Below, one piece after another: positions 35,147 through 44,052 of a stretch of DNA of 64,000 nucleotides (positions are counted from its first letter, which is position 1; each line of letters begins with the position of its first letter). The DNA lies in NCBI RefSeq assembly GCF_004000805.1, contig NZ_BILY01000009.1, positions 124,001 through 188,000 of the forward strand. Reading direction: 5' to 3'. The position numbers and the translations under genes are program-made. The notes beneath the pieces were generated by a model, which was not told the DNA's origin, did no database searches, and saw only the letters and a list, made by a program, of their open reading frames with translations. The stretch is from Paenibacillus glycanilyticus NBRC 16618. Lineage in GTDB: Bacteria > Bacillota > Bacilli > Paenibacillales > Paenibacillaceae.

Positions 35147-36301
35147 GTGAGAGTCCAAGAAGTAATTCTTAATGATAATAAAAAGAGATATTTGTTGTTG
35201 GATGAGGTAGGTGTTCCAGTTGTTCCTGTGATGAAGTATTTAAAATACCTGGATCAGACAGGTAAAAGTAACAACACACTTAAGACTTATTGCTATGCAT
35301 TAAAACAGTATTTCACTTATCTTGAAGAGCAGAAGTTAGATTATAAAGAAGTAGGTGTTAAGGATCTTGCTGACTTTGTAGGGTGGTTGCGTAATCCGTT
35401 TGAAAGTGGGAAAGTTACTCCTTTACATCAGATTGAAGCGAAAAGAACAGAAAAATCAGTGAATCTTTTAATCACAGTGGTAACAAACCTATATGATTAC
35501 TTTTTCCGTATTCAAGAGATCCAAAACGATATGGTAGATAAACTGGTAAGACAGGTATTTAGAGGAGGTCGTAGTAAATATAAGGGATTCCTACATCATG
35601 TCAATGAAGGAAAACCGACGAATAAGAACGTTTTAAAGCTGAAAGAACCCAGAAGAAAACCTAGGGCTTTGCATAAGGAGGAGGTCGAACACATCTACGA
35701 GTCCACAACGAACGTTCGTGATCGATTGTTGATTCAGCTGTTGTTTGAAACGGGACTACGTATCGGGGAAGCATTATCACTCTTCATGGAAGACTTCGTA
35801 TTCGATCATAAGAATGGTCATCGAATACGTTTAACGGACCGCGGTGAATTGGAGAATGGAGCTAAACTCAAGACGGGTGAACGGGAATTGTTTGTTTCGC
35901 AGGGACTCATGGATTTATACGACGACTACCTATACAACGTGATTGATGATCTTGAAATCGATACGAATTTCGTATTTGTTAAACTACGGGGAAACCGAGT
36001 GGGACAACCGATGAATGACCGTGATGTACGCGCCTTATTTAAAGTGCTGCGTAAGAAAACGGGGATGCATATTCACCCTCACTTGCTGCGGCACACGCAT
36101 GCAACAATATACTACCGTCAAACGAAAGACATCAAACAAGTACAAGAACGATTAGGCCACGCCAATATTCAAACAACTATGAACATGTATGTCCATCCAT
36201 CGGAAGAAGATATTCGTGAGAATTGGGAAAAAGCTCAGCATGCATTTCAGCTTGGCAATATACAACCAGAGGAGATAACTGACAGTGGTGTTACAGAATA
36301 A
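35147..36301 (+). CDS. tnpA: Tyrosine recombinase, Tn554 TnpA-like
   Basis: GTG 35147 after GGGAGTGG gives 384 residues; a TTG start at 35102 is possible. The SAM-like core-binding domain (about 25-125) is followed by the catalytic domain with Arg205 (ETGLRIGEA), the H-x-x-R box PHLLRHTH (His312, Arg315), His338 (LGHAN) and nucleophile Tyr348 (MNMYVHP). All key residues are present, so it should be active. It overlaps tnpB by 17 bases. The triplet acts together in Tn554, giving site-specific, strand-oriented insertion without target duplication. Confidence 0.92.
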   Translation: MRVQEVILNDNKKRYLLLDEVGVPVVPVMKYLKYLDQTGKSNNTLKTYCYALKQYFTYLEEQKLDYKEVGVKDLADFVGWLRNPFESGKVTPLHQIEAKRTEKSVNLLITVVTNLYDYFFRIQEIQNDMVDKLVRQVFRGGRSKYKGFLHHVNEGKPTNKNVLKLKEPRRKPRALHKEEVEHIYESTTNVRDRLLIQLLFETGLRIGEALSLFMEDFVFDHKNGHRIRLTDRGELENGAKLKTGERELFVSQGLMDLYDDYLYNVIDDLEIDTNFVFVKLRGNRVGQPMNDRDVRALFKVLRKKTGMHIHPHLLRHTHATIYYRQTKDIKQVQERLGHANIQTTMNMYVHPSEEDIRENWEKAQHAFQLGNIQPEEITDSGVTE

Positions 36302-38399
36302 AAGACAAGTCAATGCGATTAGGTTGCATTATAATCGGCTTGAACAAGAGATTTCCAGCTATCAAGAGAGGTTAGTTCATGATGATGGATCCGTGTCATT
36401 TCACAAAGTTGAGGACCCCTATTTCTTGACTGAAAATACTTGGACTGTAGGAATAATAGGTTCAATAACAAATTTTCAGGATCAACGAAACAAATATAAT
36501 CGATCTAATAAAAACATTCGGTTCGATTTTAATAATCCGTTTGTTAATCTTGAAATGAAGTATGTTGTGTTCAATAAGTTATTTAGTGATGAATGGTCTT
36601 TTTCAAGCTTATTCGGAACTAATTTCACAAACATAAACCGTCTCACAAGATTTCTTAATGAAAAACATCCTCGACTAGAATCTTTGCTAGATTTGAACAT
36701 TGATAAGGCGGACCAGGAGTGGTTGTTCTGGTTGGAGAATCAAAATATTCTTACAAAAACCATAAGGAAACATGACGTATACGGTGAACAAATAGTCAAA
36801 TGTTCAATTACCAACTTTTTAAGACATATGCATTCTACTATATCTAAACTTATTGATACTCGCGAGGAGTGGGATAAAGAACGTTGGGACATCCGTACTT
36901 TGCATGCTACATATGGGATTAATTATATTAAGTCACAATCTCAACATTTTGTTGACTTCTCGAAAATATGGAACCCCTTAATACGGAGTAATGTTAAAGG
37001 GTACCTTAAACAACGTCTTTTAAACAAGAACAGTTTCTCTTGGTCTACTGCAGTAATTTATATGAATGTTATTCCTGGATTCTTAAACTTCATTTGCAAC
37101 TTAGAGCCTTTATGGAATGACTTAAGAGATCTTCAAAGAAGCCATATTTTAAAATATATTGAATCGCTTCACCAAAGTGCAAAAAAGCTTACAAGACGTA
37201 ATTCAAACCCTGAATCATACATTAAATACAATCTATCAGCCGTAAGTAAGTTTTTGGATGACATTCAGCGTTATGAATATGACATCGCTCCTAAAACGAA
37301 TACAAGACAACTGCTTTTTCCCGAAGACAGACCAAAACGTAAAAAGAAACCTTACGATCAAATTGATTACATACCGGAAAATGTATTAGAACAACTTTTT
37401 GCTAACTTAAATTATTTGCATCCAGAGGTCCAACCTCTGGTATGGATAGCATTCAAGACTGGTTTGCGTATCTCAGATGTATTGGGATTAACACAAGATT
37501 GTTTAGTAAGAATCAATGGAAAATACTACATTGAAACTGATATTGAAAAGACATATGTGAAGGGCCATCGTATCCCAATTGATGATGAATTAGCTAATAT
37601 GTTAGCGGCTTTAATAAAAAAATCAATTGAGAACAGCAATGAGGATAACAATCCGGATAAATACGTCTTTATTCGATTTCGCGGTTCCAGAAAAGGCAGA
37701 CCATATTCTCAATTCTGGGTTGGAGAGAAATTGAATTGTCTGGCAAGAAATGCGAACATCACTGATGAATGCGGAAACGTATTCTACTTTAAAACTCATC
37801 AATTTCGTCATACCTATGCTATTAAGATGCTCAACGGCGGGGCAGATATATTAATCGTTCAAGAGTTATTGGCGCATGCATCTCCTGAGATGACAATGCG
37901 CTATGCCAAACTTCTGGACAATACTAAGCGAAGGGCGTTTGAAACAGTTGTCAAACAAGGCGTATTTAGCTTTGATATGAATGGGAAAATACATGAGATC
38001 CATAAGGATGAAGATATCCCATACGATATCCTGGAAACGCTCTGGCGTGATCAAAAGCTAAATGCGATTGATAATCCCTACGGCTCTTGTCGGGCCCGTG
38101 TAAACGGAAATTGCCCATACGCGGAAGAACCCCCCTGTTTAACTTGTAACGGCGGCAGCCCTTGTAAAGACTTAGCTGTAGGTCTCTCTGATATGGACTT
38201 ACCTAAGTACGAAATTCATATTCAATCCACCTCAAAAATGATAGAAGTTGCCAAACAATACGGCCGCGACGAAATTGCGGAGAAAAACCAAAAGAACCTT
38301 GATCGTCTGACCAGCATCTATGAGACGATCAGGAAAGGCAACATCGTCTTTGGGCGAGTGGAGCGTATCAAAGGAAAGCAAGGTGTAAAACATGTCTGA
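36285..38399 (+). CDS. tnpB: Large tyrosine recombinase, Tn554 TnpB-like
   Basis: 704 residues from GTG 36285, inside the end of tnpA and behind GAGGAG. The first 340 residues are a large DNA-binding region. The catalytic part has Arg395 (KTGLRISDVL), His505-Arg508 (THQFRHTY), His531 (LLAHAS) and Tyr540 (MTMRYAKL). A cysteine-rich C-terminal segment (Cys602, 610, 618, 621, 627; PPCLTCNGGSPC) is the family's zinc-ribbon-like tail. Intact by inspection. It overlaps tnpC by eight bases. Confidence 0.92.
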   Translation: MVLQNKRQVNAIRLHYNRLEQEISSYQERLVHDDGSVSFHKVEDPYFLTENTWTVGIIGSITNFQDQRNKYNRSNKNIRFDFNNPFVNLEMKYVVFNKLFSDEWSFSSLFGTNFTNINRLTRFLNEKHPRLESLLDLNIDKADQEWLFWLENQNILTKTIRKHDVYGEQIVKCSITNFLRHMHSTISKLIDTREEWDKERWDIRTLHATYGINYIKSQSQHFVDFSKIWNPLIRSNVKGYLKQRLLNKNSFSWSTAVIYMNVIPGFLNFICNLEPLWNDLRDLQRSHILKYIESLHQSAKKLTRRNSNPESYIKYNLSAVSKFLDDIQRYEYDIAPKTNTRQLLFPEDRPKRKKKPYDQIDYIPENVLEQLFANLNYLHPEVQPLVWIAFKTGLRISDVLGLTQDCLVRINGKYYIETDIEKTYVKGHRIPIDDELANMLAALIKKSIENSNEDNNPDKYVFIRFRGSRKGRPYSQFWVGEKLNCLARNANITDECGNVFYFKTHQFRHTYAIKMLNGGADILIVQELLAHASPEMTMRYAKLLDNTKRRAFETVVKQGVFSFDMNGKIHEIHKDEDIPYDILETLWRDQKLNAIDNPYGSCRARVNGNCPYAEEPPCLTCNGGSPCKDLAVGLSDMDLPKYEIHIQSTSKMIEVAKQYGRDEIAEKNQKNLDRLTSIYETIRKGNIVFGRVERIKGKQGVKHV

Positions 38400-38772
38400 T
38401 TACGATCGCAGAGCGCATTTAAAGCAGGTTCATGAGGCTCGCAAAGCAAAAACCATACAAAGAGTGGATGAGTCGATTAGACGGCTTGTAAAAGCCAAAG
38501 AGGGCATCAATTTTAATAGTGTAGCAACTGATTCTGGCGTAAGCAAAGCAACGCTCTATAACAATCCTGAGATACGTGTGCGCATTGAATCGCTTCGTCA
38601 GCAGCAATCTCTAGTACCGACACCAAAACAAATCAAGCAAGAGATGGATGAAAACAATAAGGACGCCATCATTGCTGCGTTAAAACGAAAGATGAAGAAG
38701 CTCGAAGATGAAAATAAAAAGTTGCGAGAACAGCTTAAGTTTTCCTATGCAGAGGTCTATCAAAAGATTTGA
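38392..38772 (+). CDS. tnpC: Tn554 TnpC-like accessory protein
   Basis: 126 residues. An N-terminal helical HTH-like region (FNSVATDSGVSKATLYNNPE) and a C-terminal coiled coil (ALKRKMKKLEDENKKLREQL). This is the organisation of TnpC, which guides orientation and efficiency of Tn554 transposition. The ATG overlaps the tnpB stop. Confidence 0.88.
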   Translation: MSDYDRRAHLKQVHEARKAKTIQRVDESIRRLVKAKEGINFNSVATDSGVSKATLYNNPEIRVRIESLRQQQSLVPTPKQIKQEMDENNKDAIIAALKRKMKKLEDENKKLREQLKFSYAEVYQKI

Positions 38773-38878
38773 GGGAATGTCTGTTACCTTTATTCAGCTA
38801 ACTGGTAGTTTAATTGAAAAGTAATAATAAAAATGTGCTTATTAAAAAGAAGAAAAACCTTAACTCGTTACAAATGTG

Positions 38879-38913
38879 AAAGCAGCCGCTCACAATGGGC
38901 GGCTGCTTTTTTC
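38879..38913. terminator. Hairpin between convergent tnpC and nmrA genes
   Basis: AAAGCAGCCGC pairs with GCGGCTGCTTTTTT. It is followed by CAACTAAATGGCGGTTAA, a degenerate form of the tail of the interspersed repeat family found from 41.6 kb onward. Confidence 0.75.
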
Positions 38914-38926
38914 AACTAAATGGCGG

Positions 38927-39847
38927 TTAATTTATTTTAAACTTGTCTTTATTTTTTTCTGCCCATTCTTTAAACGAAGTTAATTTGATATTGTAAGTCT
39001 TCAATAAATCAATATCTACATTATAACCAACTACGTTATTCCATTGCTCACCTCGTACAGCTAATGGATGTATTCCTTGCTCTAATGCTTCTTCAATACC
39101 AAGTGTTGTGATTTTAAGTTGTTTTCCTGTTACTTCCGAGATGATCTCGGCAATTTTTTTATATGAAATCGATTCGGCAGCTAACTCAATATTATGTTTA
39201 TTGAATTTTTTAGGATCTGCAAAGGCTGCACAAACAAAAGAAGCAAGATCTTCAATTGCAATGTGATCTATAGGTGTATCCGCAAACGTAACCGTTTTTA
39301 TTTCCCCTTGTTGTAAGTCAGGATACATGAATGCAGATTTTTCAGAAGTGAAATTTTCCATAATACATGCTGGTTTCACGATAGTCCATAAAGGAAAACC
39401 TGCTGAACGAACAGCTTCCTCTATATCCCATTTATCTGTCCAATACTTTTCAAACCAGTAACCTGTTCCCCATTCTGGAAATTGCGTATATCTGCTTGTG
39501 GCTGCAACGGATGTATGCACAAATTGTTCTACGCCACTTTTTATTGCACTTTGAATTAATGCAAATGCCTGTTTTCTCTCTCGATCTGTTTCATTGGTAT
39601 CTATTCCAGAAATCGGCACTGAGAAAACAGCATCGACATTTTTCATAGCATTTTCCAAAGAGGTTGGGTCATCGAAGTTACCTATTACAGCTTCTGCCCC
39701 TTTTTGAATAAGTGCTTGGGCTTTAGTAGAATTTTTATCTCTAACTAAAATACGAACTTTAAATCCCTGTTTCAATGCTTCATTTGCAACTGCACCGCCT
39801 TGTAATCCAGTAGCGCCCGTAACTAAAATCAATTTTTGATTATTCAT
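38927..39847 (-). CDS. NmrA-like NAD(P)-binding protein
   Basis: 306 residues behind AAAGGTGAT. The Rossmann motif is VTGATGLQGGAV, followed by VRDKNSTKAQ in the cofactor-discriminating loop. There is no YxxxK catalytic pair at the SDR position, as in NmrA/HSCARG-type proteins, which bind NADP(H) as redox sensors or act as quinone-type reductases. It lies 28 bases downstream of the flavin oxidoreductase gene in the same operon, opposite an HxlR regulator. Electrophile or quinone defence is a reasonable inference. Confidence 0.9.
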   Translation of the reverse strand: MNNQKLILVTGATGLQGGAVANEALKQGFKVRILVRDKNSTKAQALIQKGAEAVIGNFDDPTSLENAMKNVDAVFSVPISGIDTNETDRERKQAFALIQSAIKSGVEQFVHTSVAATSRYTQFPEWGTGYWFEKYWTDKWDIEEAVRSAGFPLWTIVKPACIMENFTSEKSAFMYPDLQQGEIKTVTFADTPIDHIAIEDLASFVCAAFADPKKFNKHNIELAAESISYKKIAEIISEVTGKQLKITTLGIEEALEQGIHPLAVRGEQWNNVVGYNVDIDLLKTYNIKLTSFKEWAEKNKDKFKIN

Positions 39848-39875
39848 TTTGATATCACCTTTCTTGGGTATATTT

Positions 39876-40886
39876 TTAGTTTGGTTTTAGATTATAGAGC
39901 TCAGCAAGTTTCTCATACAGTTTTAATCGCGTATCAAAGCCTTCTTGGGCAGTTGACACGATGAGTTCTTGGACACCTAGGGTATCCGCCAAGAAGTCCA
40001 ATTTCGGCTTTAATTCGCTCCACGTACCTATTACTAGCGTAGATAAAAACGATTGTGCAGCTTGATGATGAGCCTCAGAAAACCGTAACTCATGTGCCTT
40101 CAGTGGATCAAAACCGTTGAAGTACCCTAAGCTTTGTAAAAATTTTAAACTTAGGATTTTTTGTTGATATTCTACTTCTTTATCCGTATCGCCGCCGATT
40201 ACTGAAACGCCTAAAATAACATCTGGTGCTGACACTCCATGATTTGCTTGATAAAGCTTGCGATACAATGAGATGGCTTCTTTTGCCCCTGCAGGATTAA
40301 ATTGATATGCTAAAGAGTAGTTGGCTGCATTAATTGCAGCAAGTTGGGCACTATAAGGGCTGGACCCCAGAATCCAGATTGGCGGAAGTGGTGCGTCATG
40401 TGGCATCGCAATGATCTGGGCAAATGAATCATCGGACAACGACTCCGAAAGATGGTCATATCCTCTTAATTCACGAAGCAATTCCTGTAAATCATCTGCG
40501 TTTAATGAATTCTTAGAGCGCCGTAAGGCAAGCGCAGTTTTACTGTCAGTTCCAGGTGCACGGCCCACACCCAAGTCAATGCGATCTGGGTAAAACGTCT
40601 CCAGTAGTTTGAAGTTCTCAGCTACTTTTAACGGAGAATGATTGGGAAGCATGACGCCACCTGAACCAACCCGTATGCGATGCGTATTCGCAGCTATTTG
40701 ACCGATCAATAGTTCGGGCGAAGCGCTGGCTACGGAGGAAAGATTATGATGCTCCGTGACCCAAAAGCGTTCGTAACCTAGTTCTTCCCCTTTGCTCGCT
40801 AGATTAACCGAATTTATTAAAGCTTGTTTGGCTGATGTCTCATGATCGACTGGAGCCATATCCAATATAGATAAACGTTGAACCAC
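39876..40886 (-). CDS. LLM-class flavin-dependent oxidoreductase (luciferase-like)
   Basis: 336 residues from GTG 40886, behind AAGGAGGTAGG. The family marks are ERFWVTEHHNL near residue 40, RIRVGSGGVMLPNHSPLKVAE near 72, and PIWILGSSPYSA near 175 (TIM-barrel phosphate and flavin sites). It belongs to the MsnO8-like subgroup, which uses reduced FMN and oxygen. First gene of the minus-strand pair; probably controlled by the divergent HxlR protein. Confidence 0.93.
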   Translation of the reverse strand: MVQRLSILDMAPVDHETSAKQALINSVNLASKGEELGYERFWVTEHHNLSSVASASPELLIGQIAANTHRIRVGSGGVMLPNHSPLKVAENFKLLETFYPDRIDLGVGRAPGTDSKTALALRRSKNSLNADDLQELLRELRGYDHLSESLSDDSFAQIIAMPHDAPLPPIWILGSSPYSAQLAAINAANYSLAYQFNPAGAKEAISLYRKLYQANHGVSAPDVILGVSVIGGDTDKEVEYQQKILSLKFLQSLGYFNGFDPLKAHELRFSEAHHQAAQSFLSTLVIGTWSELKPKLDFLADTLGVQELIVSTAQEGFDTRLKLYEKLAELYNLKPN

Positions 40887-41040
40887 GTTCTGCCTACCTC
40901 CTTTCTACTGATTGTTTCCGCGTCCATATTGAAAAGGAACCCTAAATGCTCAATTTCCATTCCTCCATCGTGAAACAAATTATTTTAAAACCACGGCAAA
41001 CGTGGTACTATTACCTTATTTCTTATGAGTGATAATAACA

Positions 41041-41065
41041 AGTACTGTTATTTTTGATAGGTACT
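41041..41065. promoter_or_regulatory. Candidate HxlR operator
   Basis: AGTACT (41041-41046) and GTACT (41061-41065) form half-sites about 20 bases apart between the divergent hxlR and LLM genes. TACT-rich dyads are used by YodB/HypR-type regulators. Confidence 0.35.
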
Positions 41066-41116
41066 ATGTATTTTGATAGTAATGAGATTTCATTAGGCTA
41101 TTTTAGGAGGAGAAAT

Positions 41117-41443
41117 GTGACTAACAATACGAAGTTCCATTTACCTGACTGTGGTTTAACAAAAGTCCAACAAATTTTAGGAGGGAAATGGAAACTCTTA
41201 CTACTATGGTATCTCTCAGAGGGGCCTAGACGTTTTGGAGAGATCCGTCGATGTTTCCCAGAGACTACTGAGGCCATGTTGACAAAACAGTTGAGGGAAC
41301 TGGAGCAGGATAAATTAATTCATCGTGAAGTATTCAAGGTAGTACCGCCAAGAGTAGAGTATTCATTAACAGATTTAGGATTAAAATTTTTTCCAATTAT
41401 ACAGGCAATGAATAATTGGGGGGAAGATAATTTGAAGGATTAA
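41117..41443 (+). CDS. HxlR-family redox-responsive regulator
   Basis: GTG 41117 follows AGGAGGAGA and gives 108 residues, the usual length; an upstream frame from 41054 lacks a ribosome site. HxlR winged helix: VQQILGGKWKLLLLWYLSEGPRRF with GEIRRCFPETTEAMLTKQLREL. The cysteine in LPDCGLTKVQ occupies the position of the redox-sensing Cys of YodB and HypR. Divergent to two oxidoreductase genes, so it probably derepresses them under quinone or disulfide stress. Confidence 0.93.
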   Translation: MTNNTKFHLPDCGLTKVQQILGGKWKLLLLWYLSEGPRRFGEIRRCFPETTEAMLTKQLRELEQDKLIHREVFKVVPPRVEYSLTDLGLKFFPIIQAMNNWGEDNLKD

Positions 41444-41543
41444 ACCCATTCGATAATTACTTGATATACTTGTTTTTTAGTCGCTAAACACGATTAACGT
41501 TACTGTTAGGGGATTCGTTTCTCATATTTGAACGATAGTTAAA

Positions 41544-41593
41544 CATAAAGGGTTCCACATATTAGTCATGTATAATATGTGGAACCCTTTATG
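41544..41593 (+). terminator. Perfect 21-bp hairpin after hxlR
   Basis: CATAAAGGGTTCCACATATT with its exact complement to the right (41573-41593) around an eight-base loop. No T-run, yet strong; it could be the hxlR terminator or a structural end of the mobile element, whose proposed right end lies 25 bases further. Confidence 0.68.
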
Positions 41594-41616
41594 TTATCTG
41601 ACTTATCTAAATTTAG

Positions 41617-41651
41617 GTCTTGATAAACTGAAAAAATATAGTTGTAGACTG
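41617..41651 (+). repeat. Proposed right-end copy of the 20-bp motif
   Basis: GTCTTGA is followed directly by TAAACTGAAAAAATATAG and TTGTAGACTG. It matches the left-end tandem copies with an 11-base deletion and lies in the same orientation. Confidence 0.5.
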
Positions 41652-41658
41652 TGGGTGG

Positions 41659-41743
41659 GACGGAGAACGTTAGTTGAGTAAATAACCTGGAGAAGCTGCT
41701 GGCGCTGGTCGGCAGCTTCATTACGTTAAGGGCAGTTTAGCGT
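41659..41743. repeat. Interspersed hairpin repeat, copy B
   Basis: GACGGAGAACGTTAGTT, a hairpin GAAGCTGC...GCAGCTTC (41692-41719), then GTTAAGGGCAGTTTAGCG. A further tail piece, GGCAGTTTAACGCAACC, lies at 41832-41848. The stretch 41444-41906 holds no gene besides these structures. Confidence 0.55.
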
Positions 41744-41906
41744 GGAGACTTGTTTTTGAAAATTTGAAGACACCGCCTACCAAATTACTCTTCAATTCAG
41801 GATAATTATGACTCCTCTCAGTTCAGCTAATAGGCAGTTTAACGCAACCTTCCTTATAATACCAACGTCAAAAAGATATTGTAAAAGGCACAATTGTGAA
41901 CGGGGG

Positions 41907-42440
41907 ATGATTAGTATCAAGAAGTTCATTATACTTTTAATGATAATTTGTGCGCTGTCAGGATGCGCAAATAAAGCGAGTAAAGTGGAAAGTGCCTCGT
42001 CCAATTCTGAATCGTCACCGACTACTCCCATTTATTATACTTCTGCTTATGACGAGAAAGAATTAGAAGAACTTGGTATTACATTAAACTCAACAAAAAT
42101 AGCCCCTAAAACAGGTAAAACTGAAGTGCGTAGAATAGCTGAAGATTTATTGCGTCAAACCGCAATACAACCAAAAGGTATTTATATTGAATACGGTCTA
42201 ATAACGGCGCCTAATGTTGGATTAGGTGCATTATCAATTGACGCAATGGAAGCAAATCCAATATTGAAAAATAAAAAGTCAATATCGGAAATACCTGTCT
42301 GGATAATCACATTAAAAGGACTGCTTCCAGACGACTACAAACCAGACACCAGACCAGGAAAACAACCTTTGGACATTAGTAGTACCGTAATTGATGCGAT
42401 GACAGGCAAGGTTTTATTTGGATTCGGAAAAGGGAAATAA
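41907..42440 (+). CDS. Hypothetical lipoprotein
   Basis: 177 residues from ATG 41907; GGGGG touches the start codon, so the true start is unsure. Signal peptide with lipobox ALSGCAN, a serine-rich linker, and a mixed alpha/beta domain with RRIAEDLLRQTAI and VIDAMTGKVLFGFG. The last motif resembles PepSY-like or protease-inhibitor folds ('vvDa.tGkvl'). Function unknown; anchored outside the membrane. Confidence 0.75.
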   Translation: MISIKKFIILLMIICALSGCANKASKVESASSNSESSPTTPIYYTSAYDEKELEELGITLNSTKIAPKTGKTEVRRIAEDLLRQTAIQPKGIYIEYGLITAPNVGLGALSIDAMEANPILKNKKSISEIPVWIITLKGLLPDDYKPDTRPGKQPLDISSTVIDAMTGKVLFGFGKGK

Positions 42441-42452
42441 GTAAACGGTTTC

Positions 42453-42660
42453 AACTAACGGGAGACATTAGTTTCAAAGCATGCATAATACGGCTGCAGA
42501 TTATAGATCCGCTGCCGTTTTTATGGAGTAAAAGAGGGTTAACGCAACAAATTATGGAGGAGAAGGTAGCTCAACATAAACAGTTCAGTAGCCGTTCAAT
42601 ACTGACCGGCTGCTTACGTTTTTCAATTAAAGGGCAGTTATGCGTAACTTCCAGGGAATG
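42453..42660. repeat. Interspersed hairpin repeat, two copies (C1, C2)
   Basis: C1: AACTAACGGGAGACATTAGTTT, broken here as AACTAACGGGAGACATTAG plus TTT, then an imperfect ACGGCTGC/GCTGCCGT hairpin and GGTTAACGCAAC. C2: AGTAGCCG...CGGCTGCT hairpin (42587-42614), then AATTAAAGGGCAGTTATGCG. Both follow the pattern seen at 57174 and 41659. Confidence 0.45.
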
Positions 42661-42702
42661 TAAACGTCTAAATAAAGTAAGGAACGAGGAGGCAGACATT
42701 TT

Positions 42703-43617
42703 ATGGGAGGAACGAATGTATGGGATGCGGAGTGGGAGGTTAACGAAGAGCAGGCGCGGACGCTGATCGGCAGACAATTCCCTCAGCTGTCATCGAAGCA
42801 AGTGAAGCGATTGGGCTGGGGCTGGGACAATACGGTTTTTCTCATCGGTGACGAGTACGTGTTCCGGTTTCCAAGAAGAACGATTGCAGTTGGCTCGATT
42901 CGTATGGAAGGGAAGCTGTTGCCGAAGCTGGAGGCATATATGACCATCCCCTATCCGAGACCGTTATTTTATGGCGAAGAAAGTGAGGAATACCCGGCAC
43001 CATTTCTTGGCTATGCCTACGTGCCAGGAGATTTTCCCATCGGTTTGACGGAAGAACGCCGGGCTTTATCGGCAGAAACGTTGGCGAAATTTTTGCGGAG
43101 ATTGCATGAGTTTCCGGTGCAGGCGGCGCTGAAGTGCGGAGTTCAGCAAGATCATCGAAGCTTGACGGACATAGCATCGCGCAAAGTGAAATTGGAGGGC
43201 TTTCTATCGAAGGTGGTTGAACACTTGTCGCCGGAGGAGTCCGGTGTGATCGAAGCGTATATTAGCAGGCTACAAACGGACCGTGTCGAGGCGGTGAATG
43301 TACTGCTACATGGCGATCTTCATTTCAAAAATATGCTTGTGAATGAGAACGGAATTGTTTCCGGCATCATTGATTGGGGCGATCTGAGCGTAGGCCATCC
43401 GGCTTGCGATTTGAGCGTTGCTTACAGCTTTTTACCACCTTACGCTCGCGGCGTGTTTTTCGAAACTTACGGAGGAGCGGACGAGGAAACGAAGCTGTTG
43501 GCTCGGCTGATCGCGGTATATATCCCCGTACTGATCTTGATGCAAGCGGTGGATGACGGAAATGAAGCCATTGCGGCAGAGGCGAAATCCAACATCATGC
43601 GAGCACTGTCGGATTAG
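42703..43617 (+). CDS. Aminoglycoside phosphotransferase-family kinase (APH)
   Basis: 304 residues behind GAGGAGG. Protein-kinase-like fold with catalytic loop LHGDLHFKNML (catalytic Asp in HGD) near residue 205 and metal-binding IIDWGDL near 225. The N-terminal lobe shows WGWDNTVFLIGDEYVFRFPRR. Members phosphorylate aminoglycosides, macrolides or unknown small molecules; the substrate cannot be told, and no resistance claim is made. Confidence 0.9.
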   Translation: MGGTNVWDAEWEVNEEQARTLIGRQFPQLSSKQVKRLGWGWDNTVFLIGDEYVFRFPRRTIAVGSIRMEGKLLPKLEAYMTIPYPRPLFYGEESEEYPAPFLGYAYVPGDFPIGLTEERRALSAETLAKFLRRLHEFPVQAALKCGVQQDHRSLTDIASRKVKLEGFLSKVVEHLSPEESGVIEAYISRLQTDRVEAVNVLLHGDLHFKNMLVNENGIVSGIIDWGDLSVGHPACDLSVAYSFLPPYARGVFFETYGGADEETKLLARLIAVYIPVLILMQAVDDGNEAIAAEAKSNIMRALSD

Positions 43618-43751
43618 GCTCATTATTTCGTTGTAGCTATGGGGCTATGGCTATCGGCACCATTTTGTTGTTTAAAGGCCGCGATAAGGTGTGATTTGCC
43701 TTCTCTGATGCCGCTTTATGTTGAGGAACACGAAATTTAACAGAGTAAGTC

Positions 43752-43824
43752 GTTGTGCTAAATGGGAAACGTTAGTTCAGAACAAAACAATGGCAGCTGA
43801 TCTTTTAATCGGCTGCCATTTTTG
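43752..43824 (+). repeat. Interspersed hairpin repeat, copy D (acts as terminator)
   Basis: GTGCTAAATGGGAAACGTTAG leads, shown in part as GGGAAACGTTAGTTCAG, then AATGGCAGCTGAT pairs with ATCGGCTGCCATT, followed by TTT. The stretch 43618-44052 holds no convincing gene. Confidence 0.62.
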
Positions 43825-44052
43825 CGTAGTATAGGTCTGGTCATTCAAAAGTAAAACGGACACCATTATGTGCTGGTTAAAAGGACTTGCTATAAATGCC
43901 ATGGATATATACTACTCTATAAAAAAAATAGCATAAGTCTATTACTTTTTTTGCATTAATTGTATTGTAATTATGCGAACGCGGCGCGATGTAAAAGTGA
44001 TAATGATTGCTCATAGGCCCTGTATTTATTTTGCTCCTAAGGAGATAACCGA

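Larger units (their letters stand above)
34943..41651. mobile_element. Tn554-like element (proposed limits)
   Basis: Contains tnpA-tnpB-tnpC in the order and orientation of Tn554, followed by an HxlR/LLM/NmrA cassette. Proposed ends are related sequences: TCTTGA... with TAAACTGAAAAATATAG and TAGAC at 34946-34988, and TCTTGATAAACTGAAAAAATATAG at 41618-41641. The content is more AT-rich than the flanks by eye. A hairpin of the host's interspersed repeat type at 38879 argues that the element could instead end near 38875, leaving the oxidoreductases as host genes. Limits are inference. Confidence 0.5.

Noticed and set aside
42703..43617. Calling the APH homologue a specific aminoglycoside-resistance gene
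   Set aside because: The kinase motifs are general; no subgroup signature for a given drug can be recognised.
43660..43737. Short hydrophobic frame (AMAIGTILLFKGRDKV) after the APH gene
   Set aside because: No start signal and no recognisable family; could be a gene tail but cannot be supported.
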